From positions 124,001 through 188,000 of the forward strand of contig NW_027043830.1 in NCBI RefSeq assembly GCF_037102585.1: a stretch of DNA of 64,000 nucleotides, written 5' to 3'. Shown here piece by piece: positions 29,529 through 40,165 of the stretch. A model generated the notes under the pieces. It was given only the letters and a program-made list of their open reading frames with translations. It did no database searches and was not told where the DNA came from. The first letter of the stretch is position 1; each line of letters begins with the position of its first letter. A program made the translations under genes and the position numbers. Source of the DNA: Saccharomycopsis crataegensis (Eukaryota; Ascomycota; Saccharomycetes; Ascoideales; Saccharomycopsidaceae).

Positions 29529-31275
29529 AAAGCGAAATAATAGTTAGAATGAGTGCATGAAGAATGAATTAATGAAGGTATTCTTTGAATTCTTTTAATC
29601 TGCATATATGGGCTTGACACTCCAAATATCATGTTTGTTCTTCTTTTTTTTTTTATTTTTTTTTAACAATATCATACAGCCTTTTTTCACTAAATCGTTC
29701 ATCTATCCTCTGTTTTTTTGGGCCTAACTTTGAATGATTATATCAATGATTATATCAATGATACTATTGCCGCTGTGTACATAGTGGATATCATAGAAAA
29801 TTAAGGGAGTTGGTCCATACGCTGTTTGATATAAAACAGGTAATGCCATAGGGTGGCAGGAGAAACAAGACCAGCGACATAGCTTGTCTTAAGGGGCTGT
29901 AAAAAAAACTAGACTTTAGCTTCAATTATTATTTTAATAACGTTTTTAGCAACGATAAATAAAGTAACACGTACTCAGTTTTCAGTAATATGTGTGTCAT
30001 ATGTGTAGGAGCGAATACCATCATTTTTCTGTTGCGGGGAGGTGTCTTTTTCTTCTTCTTTGCCTCTGAATAGCTTGTAGACTTGCTAAACTCAAATTAT
30101 TGGAAGGAATTAGTAAGCTTAGTGTTTGTCTTCTATGGTTTGATAGATGAGTAGAACGTGGGCAAAATTATGTGTGATTTGGTGGCCAATTATTCCAAAA
30201 GATCGTAGTATTATCTTTCAGTTCCACACCAGAAATAGACTCAAGGAATTAGAATCTACCTCATAAAAAGATAAAAATTTTCCATATAATATTAAAAATA
30301 GACAAAAAAAAGCCATGAGAGCAATGAAGACGGTAAAATAATCTGTCCGGTGGCCCTTGAACAAAACCTCCCAGTTCCAGGGAGTGAAAATAGCCACATC
30401 TCAAATACCTCTAATTGATAAGACTATAAGAAATAAACCAAGTTAATTGTCTGGTGATGAAAGCTGAAAAACATCTAGTATGTGTTTTGTGTTCTTGAAC
30501 AGTTAAAAAGATTGGTCCGCCCAACACAACAGACTAACTATGAAACCACAAAAGAACTGGGAATTCTATCTATACACAGGGTATATTCTTGTAATTGTAG
30601 TAAATTTTATATGAGCTTCTTTTTTCTTTTAATTTTAGAATTTTTTCTATCTGCTTTGTTAAAATTGGTTGATTGAGTTCTTAAATATTGGTGCTTAAAA
30701 AGTTTATTCCTCATTTTCATTTTATGGAGAAAATCGAAAATTTCAGACTTTCAAAACATTTATACCTTTCATCCATTCACCTTGTCATCCATTCATCCAT
30801 TCATTCCTACGATTCCAAAACAGCTGAAATCCCAGAATATTTTGAATAATTTTATTAAGTTTGAAATTTTTATTACTTACGTGATCTAATTTCATAGTGC
30901 TCTCCATCATATTCTGTTTGTCTTGCCTGTTTAATTATCAGTTTCTTATTTTATTTTTTTCATGTGGGTTTGATTGTATTTTATGTTTTGTTGAAAATAT
31001 TATCCTATTTTCGATTAACATAATCACTGAATAATCACTTTAATTCTTTTTACCTCTTTTAGCTCAATATATTCTTCCAGAGGAAACAAATGGTCAGAAC
31101 ATCAACAGCACAACAAACCCAATAGCAACGATTTAGAAACAAGAGAAACAAGAGATATTTTCTTGACTCTACCAGCTTCAATATTTTCTCTAGAAAAGCT
31201 CTCCATCTCCATCAAAAGAAGAGATAAATATCAAAATAGTAGTAACATTTGAAACGTCTGGGAAACAGCCCAGTT
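29529..31275. other. Long AT-rich intergenic
   Basis: 1.7 kb. A 13-base sequence ATGATTATATCAA is directly repeated near 29735-29760. No RNA gene or credible open frame seen. The last 200 bp are the A-rich leader of the PDC2-like gene. Confidence 0.5.
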
Positions 31276-33624
31276 ATGAGCCAAACCGATGATGAGCGGC
31301 GGCAGAAAAGAGCAAACACCGGAAACTATGATATGAAGGCAAAAGTGGTAGCTGAAAAGTTAAGAGGCAAGAAGGATCTTGAAATAATTCAATGGGCAGA
31401 ATCTCATTTGAATTTCCATATCCGACATAGAAGGAATATTTATCGCTGGAAGGAAAATCCCATCATTCTAAAATTGGCTGAACAATATGCTGGTCTTATT
31501 GAGAATGCTGATGTTCCCGATATTATTAAGAGCAGTTATAGGAGACCAGATTTTATAGAGGGGGAGGTTTATAAAATATTGATAGAATATGTGGCGACAG
31601 CTTTGGAATATGAAGTTCCAGTAGATTTGGAGCTTATTGAGCATAAATTTAATCAGGTTTATGGAGTATTTGGAATGCCAAAAGATATGGAGCTGAAATT
31701 TCAAATTGGTGCAATAGAGAGAATAAAAAACTTATATGAGCATTCATTGATAACTAGTTCTGATATCGTGGTCCAGCAAAAGCTTTTGAAGAGCTTGAAA
31801 AAACAAACGTTCATCAGTGACCACGAACAGTTGAAAAGTTTCATCGCAACAAGTAACTGGTCTAAAGTTTACTTTGTGAAAGAAATAGCCATAAGATATC
31901 AACTCTTCAACGGCTCAACACTATCACTTTTTGGTAGTGAAGATAGAGAATTGTTAGCAAATTCTGATGCACCATTTTCCAAAAGCGATTCTGATTTCCT
32001 TCCGCCCAACAATTTATTGACAATGATCTATTGTGCCAATCTTGATGGTACTGATAAGTGCAAAAGTTCATTCCTAGGTCCAATTTTCAATCCTAAAAAA
32101 CTTCTTGGAAGCTTGGATGACAAATTTAATTACTATTATACCAAAACTGGTTGGTTATCAAGCGCACACTTTCAAAAATATTTGGAGGAAATCAGCAACC
32201 ATATCAAGCTGAGCGATAGGTATCAAGGCAAAAGTGAAACATCACTATTTGTGATTTGCGATGAAAGTCATTATCATAGCCTTCCTGATTCGTCAATTCC
32301 AGGAAATATGAAGCTCATTATTGTGAAGAAAAATGTTTGTGAAAGGCCAATAAATACGACAAACGTATTAATTTCGCAGATGTATGTAAAAAAGGTTTTG
32401 CAAAAACTATGGAATACAATCAGGTGCCTCGAGTATTTGCAGAGCTATGAAGTGACAAAAGGTAAGAATTTAGGAGCCTCGAACTATTCTAGTGAAAACT
32501 TAACCAATATAATTCTTCATTCTTTGCAATGTTCTATTTATGAATCTGTCACAATTTTGAGCGATATTTGGAACCAGGTGTCTGAGGATATAGTTTATGA
32601 ATATACCAACTTCAGGAAGCATTCGCAAAACGAAGTCATGAGCATTGACCAGTCGGGTTTCTATTCCAGTACCGTATTAAAGAAATTGCATCAAAGGCTC
32701 GCCATTCAAATCACAGAGATTAAGGAGAGAATAAATAGCAGCTCGATTGTGAGGAGCTCCATGCTTGCTTGCCTTGATGACATTTTGGTTCAAAAGAAAG
32801 AACTCAATCTTATTGAGTGTTTAGATGTTGAAGCTCTAAAAGAGTGCCAATTAATTGAAGATTTCATTTATGGCTTAGTGAAGAAGAAAATTGCTTCACG
32901 AGAAAACCCCATTAAGAACAGGACCAATCAGCAGGCTTCCATAAAAATTGATTTTGAGCTTGATTGTCAAACCCCCGGTTCTTATTCTGTTTTTGATTAT
33001 ACCAAAAAGAGTTCTATGGTCAGTTCGGCTGGAAATAATGGACCAGCTGTTGATTCTGTTCTCTGTAAAAGAACTAATCCATCCTCTATAATCTCATTTC
33101 CAAAACCCACTATTGCTTCAGACAGAAATTGCAAGAATGGTGGCTTTTCAATCAATTCAATTCTCAACGAGCAATCTGAGAATGAGATTGTTTCAGAAAG
33201 TGCTCACGAATATAACAATAGAATTACTTTTCAAGTAGAATACAAGAAAGATAATAAAGTATCACGCATTGACAACACGTTAGGGCAGCAGGCCAGCATT
33301 TCTGATCCTATGGAAAAAGAAACCAGAAGAGCTCAAAATCTTGGCAAAAGGAAAATTGCAACAAATCAAGTAGAAGAAGCAAACTACATAGGATATAATG
33401 GGGTGATTAATTATGAGGAAACTTTTGGGGCGGATGATAATTACACTCAGTATGTTGCTGATTTCAAGAAGGCAGTGTACGATCTCCATTTGCACTTCAC
33501 CACGAAGCCGTTTGGTCCAAATGAAGACTTTGAAATCTATAAAGAGATGAGCTTTGAAAAAATCTATCTGCTAGTTGTTGGTATAGAACAAGATAAAAGG
33601 GAGAGACAATACAAATCAGTGTAA
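31276..33624 (+). CDS. PDC2/CENP-B-like protein derived from a pogo-type transposase
   Basis: 782 residues from the ATG at 31276. Two CENP-B-type helix-turn-helix regions come first: about 15-65 with A-E-S-H-L-N-F, I-Y-R-W-K-E-N-P, and about 85-150 with V-Y-K-I-L-I-E-Y-V. A DDE-like core follows (about 190-400) with Y-C-A-N-L-D-G-T-D-K-C, T-K-T-G-W-L-S-S-A-H-F-Q-K-Y-L, and F-V-I-C-D-E-S-H-Y-H (D329). S. cerevisiae Pdc2 has matching blocks (C-S-N-L-D-G-S-E-K, A-W-L-T-S-N-L-F, I-V-L-D-D-S-C-C-H). The first catalytic Asp region reads V-K-E-I, so the triad looks lost and a domesticated DNA-binding or transcription role is likely. The C-terminal 350 residues are polar. Isolated by long AT-rich flanks. 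Confidence 0.72.
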   Translation: MSQTDDERRQKRANTGNYDMKAKVVAEKLRGKKDLEIIQWAESHLNFHIRHRRNIYRWKENPIILKLAEQYAGLIENADVPDIIKSSYRRPDFIEGEVYKILIEYVATALEYEVPVDLELIEHKFNQVYGVFGMPKDMELKFQIGAIERIKNLYEHSLITSSDIVVQQKLLKSLKKQTFISDHEQLKSFIATSNWSKVYFVKEIAIRYQLFNGSTLSLFGSEDRELLANSDAPFSKSDSDFLPPNNLLTMIYCANLDGTDKCKSSFLGPIFNPKKLLGSLDDKFNYYYTKTGWLSSAHFQKYLEEISNHIKLSDRYQGKSETSLFVICDESHYHSLPDSSIPGNMKLIIVKKNVCERPINTTNVLISQMYVKKVLQKLWNTIRCLEYLQSYEVTKGKNLGASNYSSENLTNIILHSLQCSIYESVTILSDIWNQVSEDIVYEYTNFRKHSQNEVMSIDQSGFYSSTVLKKLHQRLAIQITEIKERINSSSIVRSSMLACLDDILVQKKELNLIECLDVEALKECQLIEDFIYGLVKKKIASRENPIKNRTNQQASIKIDFELDCQTPGSYSVFDYTKKSSMVSSAGNNGPAVDSVLCKRTNPSSIISFPKPTIASDRNCKNGGFSINSILNEQSENEIVSESAHEYNNRITFQVEYKKDNKVSRIDNTLGQQASISDPMEKETRRAQNLGKRKIATNQVEEANYIGYNGVINYEETFGADDNYTQYVADFKKAVYDLHLHFTTKPFGPNEDFEIYKEMSFEKIYLLVVGIEQDKRERQYKSV

Positions 33625-34840
33625 GTCCGAAAGGGTGAAAATTTTGTGTGATTTTTTTTTCTTTTGTTAATGCCCCTTGGCGATGCACTGACTACAATAG
33701 TTAAAACAATGTATCTAAATAATTAATTGGAGATATATAACAATCAATAGGCTGCTTCTTCTCTAGGTCACACATTACTATAAGAACATTCGTATAGAGA
33801 AAAAAGAAACTGTACGAATAATATCAAATCGAATTGTATAATAATATGTTGTTTTTTTTTACGTGTACCTATTGGTTTATACATTCTGTGTCCATGAGAC
33901 ATCTGCAGCTACTATAGTTATTATCATTTTGCCCCTTTGTTACTGTAAAAATAGTTTATATACAGAGTTCCTTTTACATTTTCCAGCATATATAATATAT
34001 AAAACAAAAAAGAAATGGAGATAACATTTTACGAAGGCACTTCCATCAACTCTCTGCAAATCAAGAGATTGGGAAAGAAAATAAAGAGTCAGCTTTATGA
34101 CATGCTGATTTTTTGAGATAACTGATACCCCAGCTAAAAAAAAAAAAGATATTAAGAATGGTACATCACTAAGCCAATAATGTCCTCTAATATCGTTGAC
34201 TATTTCATGAGTTTCATAAAAAAGAATACATAATACAAAGAAAATATCCCACCAAGTTTCATTCTTTAGAAAAAATAACGAAACTATTCCAACCCCCGAA
34301 CTGCCCTTTCCATCATAAAACAGATGTAACATATTGCATAGCCCAGTCTTTTCTAGAGCTTTTGACATATGTGAACATCTTTATGGTTTGGGTGGGTGGT
34401 CAGCTGGAGTGGTAACCCGGACTGATAAACACTATAGTTCCTGTAGAGGCTCCAAAGGGAGGACATTATTAAGGAGCACTATGAGTGGGGGAATTTGACT
34501 ACAAGAACCCTTCTTATCCTCCATCAACTGTAAAAAAACAAACATCCAACGCCTTAAATGAAGGAGCTTTTTGCAGAAAAGTCAACATCTGTCACAGCGT
34601 ACGCACATTACGGCGCACAGGAAGACATTATTTATCTATTTATTTAAATCCCTTTATTTACTTATTTTACGAAGTAATTTCAACATTAATGTTAAATAAT
34701 AATATATTAAATATATTAGCCAATTGATATCAAATCAAGCTGCAAAAAACAAAAATAAAACTAAACAACAAGAACCAGAAATTATTTATAGGAATTACCA
34801 AAGTTTTCGTCTGGCCAGTAATAATAGTGACAAAGTTTAC
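33625..34840. other. Intergenic between PDC2-like gene and ERG26
   Basis: 1.2 kb, AT-rich. A 142-codon Phe-rich minus-strand frame (33940-34368) has no recognised domain and is treated as unproven. Confidence 0.45.
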
Positions 34841-35899
34841 TCATTGTGTTTCATTCATCCAATCAAGGGTGTACTTAATCCCTTCTTCTAATCCGGTCTT
34901 TGGCTTATATCCAAGAATCGATTTCGCTTTGGCGATGTTATGGTATCGATAGGCACAAACCACCTTGACTCTGAATGGAGTCAACCCTGGTTCTTTCCCA
35001 GTCAACTTGGATACAAATTCAGAAACATACCCAATGGCAATGGCCACTGGTCTGGATAGCACAATGTTGAAATTATCAATGTGACCATCGGCTTTCCACA
35101 CGGTACGCGCAAGGGTCCAGAAATACGTAGGGGCATCATTGGTGACAAAGAACTTTTCACCCCCTACTTGATGCTTTGTTTCTGGATCCAACAATTTTTG
35201 GGCCGCCAACACATGAGCATATGCCACGTTCCCAGCATAAGTCCAATCGAATAAATTGTTATTGTCGCCAATTTGGAATTTAGACTGACCCAACTTGGCA
35301 ACACTTCGCAAACCTGGAACAAGCTGTCTGTCCCCTGGTCCGAAGATGCCTGCTGGACGTAATGCCACAGTGAGGAAATCAGAATCAAAGTCATTGGCAT
35401 CGAGAACAGCTTTTTCAGCAATTGCTTTGGTTTCGTTATACCCGTCCATTGGGATTTCTGGGATCGGCCACGATTCATCAGCATTGTGGATATCTTGGCC
35501 ATTGAAGATCACTCCGGCAGAAGAAGTGTAGACCAATGCTTTGACTTTAAGGTCGGCGCTGCACTTGATCAAGTTTTTAGTACCTTCGACATTGACCTTT
35601 TCGTAAATCTCTTGTTTTTGGCCATGGATTGGAGAGGCAGAATGCACAACCACATCACATCCAGATTCACGAATCGCAGATTTCACAGACTCTTCTGAAG
35701 TGATATCTCCTTTGATGAACCCAATTTCTTTTGGGTCAAATGTGAAATAACTGGCGAGTTTTTCTGGAAGTGGGCGAACATCAAAGACGTGGATCTTTGG
35801 TCTAACTGGGCTGATATCGTAAAATTCTTGAACAAGGTGAAGACCAAGGAACCCTGACCCACCGACTAAAAGTACAGACTTTATTTGTGGAGACGACAT
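34841..35899 (-). CDS. ERG26: Sterol-4-alpha-carboxylate 3-dehydrogenase
   Basis: 352 residues of the 3-beta-HSD/SDR family. The Rossmann motif is V-G-G-S-G-F-L-G (13-20), with D-V-R-P for cofactor choice, a V-V-H-S-A-S-P motif, and the active-site Y-N-E-T-K-A (Y-x3-K) near 155. Erg26 oxidises and decarboxylates the C4-carboxylated sterol in the ergosterol pathway at the ER, in a complex with Erg25, Erg27 and the scaffold Erg28. Length and motifs agree with the yeast enzyme (349). MVD1 of the same pathway lies about 17 kb away, with no sign of linkage. Confidence 0.95.
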   Translation of the reverse strand: MSSPQIKSVLLVGGSGFLGLHLVQEFYDISPVRPKIHVFDVRPLPEKLASYFTFDPKEIGFIKGDITSEESVKSAIRESGCDVVVHSASPIHGQKQEIYEKVNVEGTKNLIKCSADLKVKALVYTSSAGVIFNGQDIHNADESWPIPEIPMDGYNETKAIAEKAVLDANDFDSDFLTVALRPAGIFGPGDRQLVPGLRSVAKLGQSKFQIGDNNNLFDWTYAGNVAYAHVLAAQKLLDPETKHQVGGEKFFVTNDAPTYFWTLARTVWKADGHIDNFNIVLSRPVAIAIGYVSEFVSKLTGKEPGLTPFRVKVVCAYRYHNIAKAKSILGYKPKTGLEEGIKYTLDWMNETQ

Positions 35900-36308
35900 T
35901 TTTTTTTTTTTAATTGTTGTTCCAAATGAGTGAAGGTATACTTGGTATCACAAGATATCGTTCTCGTTTAACCTGAAAAAACCCCCGAAAATCACCACGA
36001 AATTGGCGCCCCGCAACGCATCTAACCAGACATGATTTTGACATTTCGACATGAAAAGATTATCATCACTGATTATTAGCAAGATAATATTATTGTGTTT
36101 CATGTAGATGATAGCTGTGATGAATAGTTTTTGGAAATAATGAAAAATAGTGCATAGTGCCAATTTACAAAAATAATTATAAAAATTTTTAGAAATAGAA
36201 TCCATTGAAAAAATGTAGCAAAAAAAGAGCTTAAAAGAACTGAAAATTGGAAGCAAGGCTTCAGAATAGCGAGACTAGCTCAAGTTAAATGTGATTAAAT
36301 ATGCCAGA
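35900..36308. other. ERG26 upstream / protease downstream
   Basis: T-run directly at the ERG26 ATG; AT-rich. No sterol-response element recognised. Confidence 0.45.
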
Positions 36309-37529
36309 TTACAAAGAAACGATCTCAGAAGCACCAGAGTTGTAGTTAGCTTGGGCAATTTGGATTTGAGAATCAGTGATGTCGTAAACAACGTAAGCAG
36401 ATCTCAAGAAACCGTCACCGAGAATGTAGTAGTTAGAGCCAGAGTCCAAAACACCGACCAAACATTCATCAGAAGTACCCTTAGATTCACCGTTCAAATT
36501 GTACAACAAGTTATCGAATGGGACAGTGATTGTCTTGTCTTCGAAAGTGAAGCTGAAATCTTCACCCTTGGTGGAGCAAGAGGTGGTGTACCCACCAGCT
36601 TGGGAGTTGTAGGTACCGTATTTTGTACCAACTGACTTAGCAATGTCAGATGGAGCGTAGATCAAAGTGGTACCGGAGTCCAACAAGGCTGGGTAGGAAG
36701 TGGAAGTGAAAGTGTTGTCACCAGCCTTGATGCTGTCTAAATTGACGAAGAAAGCAACGGCTTCAGAAGTAGAGGAACCAGAGTCATCGATGTTCACAAT
36801 TGACAAAGTCTTTAAGTCACCAGAGTATTTAGATTTGTCAACAGCGCCGAACAATATAGAACCAGAGGTGGCTTCCAAGTTGTTCAAGTATAAGGAGTAA
36901 GCAGCCTTGGAGATAATACCTTGGTTAGCCAATTGCAATGGCAAGTTGTCGTAAGTGAAAGCGCCGGTGTAAGATTGAGCAGAAGCTTCATTACCTTTCA
37001 TACCAACACCCAAGATGGATTGGCCAACGTTTTGAGTGGTGGCGTCCCCGAATTCCAAACCGGTTACCTTAGCATCACCAATGGTAACAGTTTCTTTGGC
37101 CCAGTCACCAGAAGCAGAGGATCCATCACCGTAGCTGATTTGGAAACCTGATTTGTCCTTTTTGTAAGTAGAAGACTTGGAGTTATCGTAAGTACCGTAA
37201 GTAGATTGAGTACCGGCACCTGGAACCCACAAGTCGGAAGACCCGGTATCGACATCGACTTTGATCTTTTGGCCTGGAGTACCAATTTCGATTTCAGCCA
37301 AGTACAAAGAGTATTCGTTGTCTAATTCCAAGTTAATTCCGGCAGATGAAGCAGCTCTTATGGCTCTTCTACCTTTAAATTGTGATTGAGTTTCGTTGGA
37401 AGCACCATATCTGATGACATCGAAGTTAAGTTGTGGTGGGGCAATAGTACTTCTTTCAACTGGAGCAGCAGAAGCAAAGGAGGCCAAAGAGGCAGCAACC
37501 GACAATAAAACTGAGGTGGATAATTGCAT
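36309..37529 (-). CDS. Secreted aspartyl protease (candidapepsin-like)
   Basis: 406 residues. A signal peptide (about 1-21, ends A-S-A) and a propeptide precede a K-G-R-R site (52-55), likely cut by a Kex2-type protease. The pepsin fold follows, with catalytic D-T-G-S-S (D94) and D-S-G-T-T (D284), the flap Y-G-D-G-S (133-137), and the C-terminal I-L-G-D-G-F-L-R. No GPI signal or Ser/Thr tail is seen, so it is probably released. Only two cysteines (C318, C356) are present. They would form the C-terminal-lobe disulfide, while the usual N-lobe pair after D-T-G-S-S-D-L-W is absent. Its TATA box is at 37640-37647. Codon use suggests good expression. Confidence 0.9.
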   Translation of the reverse strand: MQLSTSVLLSVAASLASFASAAPVERSTIAPPQLNFDVIRYGASNETQSQFKGRRAIRAASSAGINLELDNEYSLYLAEIEIGTPGQKIKVDVDTGSSDLWVPGAGTQSTYGTYDNSKSSTYKKDKSGFQISYGDGSSASGDWAKETVTIGDAKVTGLEFGDATTQNVGQSILGVGMKGNEASAQSYTGAFTYDNLPLQLANQGIISKAAYSLYLNNLEATSGSILFGAVDKSKYSGDLKTLSIVNIDDSGSSTSEAVAFFVNLDSIKAGDNTFTSTSYPALLDSGTTLIYAPSDIAKSVGTKYGTYNSQAGGYTTSCSTKGEDFSFTFEDKTITVPFDNLLYNLNGESKGTSDECLVGVLDSGSNYYILGDGFLRSAYVVYDITDSQIQIAQANYNSGASEIVSL

Positions 37530-37639
37530 AGTTATAATTGAGAAATGAAAGCAATAAAGAAAAATAAAAGAATTGAATGATGATTAATAAAAAAAGAAAT
37601 ATTGAAAAAATTTGATACAAGTAGCATAATACACCAGTA

Positions 37640-37647
37640 TTTATATA
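37640..37647 (-). promoter_or_regulatory. TATA box of the aspartyl protease gene
   Basis: On the coding strand TATATAAA, about 110 bp upstream of the ATG at 37529. Confidence 0.6.
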
Positions 37648-38114
37648 AAAATGTTTGAAAGTTTTAGTTTATACAGTGGCTGTCATTTATCCATTGTATC
37701 TTTTACTAATTTTAGAATCTTACGGATATATCCGTACATATGAACATTCCATGCATGTTGCCAAAAATGTAGTGCCTCTTGCCATGCAGTATTGGCAACG
37801 GGTTTTTTCTTAGATATCTCTCTCATTTCTTATTATTTATTCGTGTTGATTATTATATATAAACGTATTATCGGAAATGCGTAGTTGTGGTATAATCCTG
37901 TAATTATTATTGTATTTGTTCTAAGACTTAAATTTGTTGGAGGAGTTCAAAAGGTGCTGAGTTGTCAACGGCACCAAAACTAGGTGCAGTCGCTATCAAT
38001 AGGACAAAACAAATCAAAAAGACTTCCGTACGTCTATTGTTGACTTTTTTGCCATCTTGCTGGCCTGTCTGCTTTAGTATTATTAGATAATGGTCCTATG
38101 TGGTCGATTAATAA

Positions 38115-38133
38115 ATTTGCCGCGCGCGCAAAT
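38115..38133. promoter_or_regulatory. CG-rich near-palindrome
   Basis: ATTTGC and GCAAAT arms flank an alternating CG core (contains CGCGCG). CGCG-core motifs are bound by Rsc3/Rsc30-type factors in S. cerevisiae; any role here is inference. Conspicuous in AT-rich surroundings. Confidence 0.45.
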
Positions 38134-38145
38134 TACATGTCGATC

Positions 38146-38171
38146 GTATCTTGTGTTGGTACACAAGATAC
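38146..38171. repeat. Perfect 11-bp hairpin with 4-base loop
   Basis: GTATCTTGTGT (38146-38156), loop TGGT, ACACAAGATAC (38161-38171). It could act as a DNA cruciform, a paired factor site, or an RNA hairpin. Confidence 0.85.
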
Positions 38172-38442
38172 CATCATGCAGTTTTTTCTGATAATTAGAC
38201 AACTAAAATAAAAGGTCTTACGACTATGTAAAATATTAAGTAAAAGTTTTAGTCATCCACATTTTCCTTACTATCAATCCATACTCCTGTAGATTTGATC
38301 CTTTTTTGTTTCGTGCCAAAGCCCACACAAATTTGTAGATTTACAATATATTGGGAGTTCCATTCATATTGTCTTATTACACAACCAAAAATCTAATTAA
38401 TTCTAGTATATTAGTTATAAAAATATTATACAAAACCGTATC

Positions 38443-39951
38443 CTAATCAACGTATCTGAATCCTCCAAACACAATGGTCTTGTTTGGCAAGTTTCCTTGA
38501 ACTGGCAACAACACACTCAACTTTTTCTTGAGGTCGTTAGCATCACTAATATACCCAAAACACAAAACACCCGAATCCAAAACTTTTGTCATTGGCTCGT
38601 CGATATCAGCATGCACAAACGCAATGACGGCGTTTTGTAAAGATGACGATTCGGGTTCCAATTTTTCAATAAGCTCTCCATCAGTAACGATCGCCTCCGG
38701 TTCTGCTGGAGCTTCTGAGATTGGCACTTCTTCTTTTTCTTGCTCCTTCTTGACAGTAGATGCACTCATAACGGCGGCATCGGCCTTTGATTGTTCAAGT
38801 TCCTCAAGCAATGCTTTTTCCTCTGCGTCCATACCAATTGGTAACACTGAAGAAGCGTCCAAGTTTTCGGAGTTATCTGTGGCGGAAGTGGTATTCACCT
38901 TATTGCTTTCAACAATTCGGTACACTGATAGTCGCGAATAATCGATGGAGGTGATGGTGTACGGACTTAGTACCTGCTTTCTGTCACCATAAAAGTATTG
39001 CTTGATCAACAGTTGCTGACGGGCTCGGATGAACGCATCATCTTTATCGACACAGCCTCCAGATTTTGAGAACTTTAACACGTTGAAGAATTGTTTTTGC
39101 CCATCTAATGATTCATAAATCTTTTCCGAAAAGGTCTTCTTCAAATCGATGAATAATCGCTCGTTTCCCAAAACAATGATCAAATTAACACTAAACGCCT
39201 CGACAATCTCTTCGATCAACGAAGAGTCCTTATTGGTCAATGCTGGGGTATCGATGATGACTCCTGTCTGACGGACCATTTCGTCATTTTCCAATCTTTT
39301 ATCTACCACGCTCGCCAATTTCTGGATATTATATCGATAATAGCTTGGGTTACTATTGATATGGTCGTAGCCGTAGTATGTAACAGCTGGTTGAGTTGGA
39401 TGGAAAGCAGACGCACCACTCAATATACTCTGACCCCAGCCCTGTTCAACATCAAGAACATCGTTCACCACCGTTGCACTGAGAGCCCCAGGCATCGTGT
39501 ACACTCCTTCCTGAGGATCCAAGTTGACCACCATAGGAAAACTATCCATTTTCACCGCATAACTCACAAGAACTTTCAGTAACGTAGTTTTTCCTGAGTC
39601 TTTTCCCCCAATTACCAATACTCTAGGAGCATTGAGGTTGTTGTTGGTGGCGGCCTTATTTCTGAAATTTTGCAAGGCAAAGTGCAACGCCACGTACTGG
39701 GGCACCACGCTCTCATCAGAAACGTACTCTGAGGAAAAAGTACCATAGTACTCAATGATACTATCCTGGTAGCAGAATATCGATAGCTTAACTCCTTTAA
39801 ATTTCAAATCAAAGTTATTTGGAAGCTCGGTACCGTTGATCTCCACCACTCCTGACACGACCTTGATTGTTAATTCTTGCGAAAAATCAACTTCAAACCG
39901 CCATTCTGAGCCTGCTGGGATGTTCACTTGGGATTTGCCACCGCTATCCAT
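38443..39951 (-). CDS. CLP1: mRNA cleavage factor IA subunit CLP1
   Basis: 502 residues. An N-terminal beta domain (about 1-100) is followed by the P-loop G-G-K-D-S-G-K-T-T (115-123), N-L-D-P-Q-E-G and I-D-T-P-A. Conserved K-Q-Y-F-Y-G and L-S-P-Y-T-I blocks lie near 317-335, with a C-terminal beta domain after that. Clp1 binds ATP and Pcf11 in the factor that cleaves pre-mRNA 3' ends. The region near 355-410 is a charged insert absent from short homologs. Two CTG codons (residues 125 and 314) sit where S. cerevisiae Clp1, as I recall it, has Ser and Thr. It shares a 214-bp divergent promoter with the SF3B6-like gene. Confidence 0.93.
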   Translation of the reverse strand: MDSGGKSQVNIPAGSEWRFEVDFSQELTIKVVSGVVEINGTELPNNFDLKFKGVKLSIFCYQDSIIEYYGTFSSEYVSDESVVPQYVALHFALQNFRNKAATNNNLNAPRVLVIGGKDSGKTTLLKVLVSYAVKMDSFPMVVNLDPQEGVYTMPGALSATVVNDVLDVEQGWGQSILSGASAFHPTQPAVTYYGYDHINSNPSYYRYNIQKLASVVDKRLENDEMVRQTGVIIDTPALTNKDSSLIEEIVEAFSVNLIIVLGNERLFIDLKKTFSEKIYESLDGQKQFFNVLKFSKSGGCVDKDDAFIRARQQLLIKQYFYGDRKQVLSPYTITSIDYSRLSVYRIVESNKVNTTSATDNSENLDASSVLPIGMDAEEKALLEELEQSKADAAVMSASTVKKEQEKEEVPISEAPAEPEAIVTDGELIEKLEPESSSLQNAVIAFVHADIDEPMTKVLDSGVLCFGYISDANDLKKKLSVLLPVQGNLPNKTIVFGGFRYVD

Positions 39952-40165
39952 GATAAATCCACCGAGTAATTGTGGAGCAACGAGAAGGTCGCTGGAAGGA
40001 ATTTTTTGGGGAATTTTTTGGTTATTTTGAAGGAACTCAAAGATTATGTAATGTGTATAGGCAGATTATGTAATCGCTCCGTTAAAATATTGAAAACAAG
40101 AAAGAAAAAAAAAAAATTGGGAAATGAAGGATCCTGCACTTTTTATAAAGTTGAACAATCACACA
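39952..40165. promoter_or_regulatory. Divergent CLP1/SF3B6 promoter with repeated GATTATGTAAT
   Basis: Two copies of GATTATGTAAT (40042-40052, 40064-40074), the second continuing CGCT. The same core recurs upstream of MVD1. Confidence 0.55.

Larger units (their letters stand above)
37530..38442. other. Upstream region of the aspartyl protease
   Basis: 913 bp to the CLP1 stop. Holds the TATA box, a CG-rich near-palindrome at 38115-38133, and an 11-bp perfect hairpin at 38146-38171. Confidence 0.55.

Noticed and set aside
33940-34368. 142-codon minus-strand open frame
   Set aside because: Phe- and Leu-rich with homopolymer codons, no recognisable domain, in AT-rich intergenic DNA. More likely a chance frame, though not excluded.
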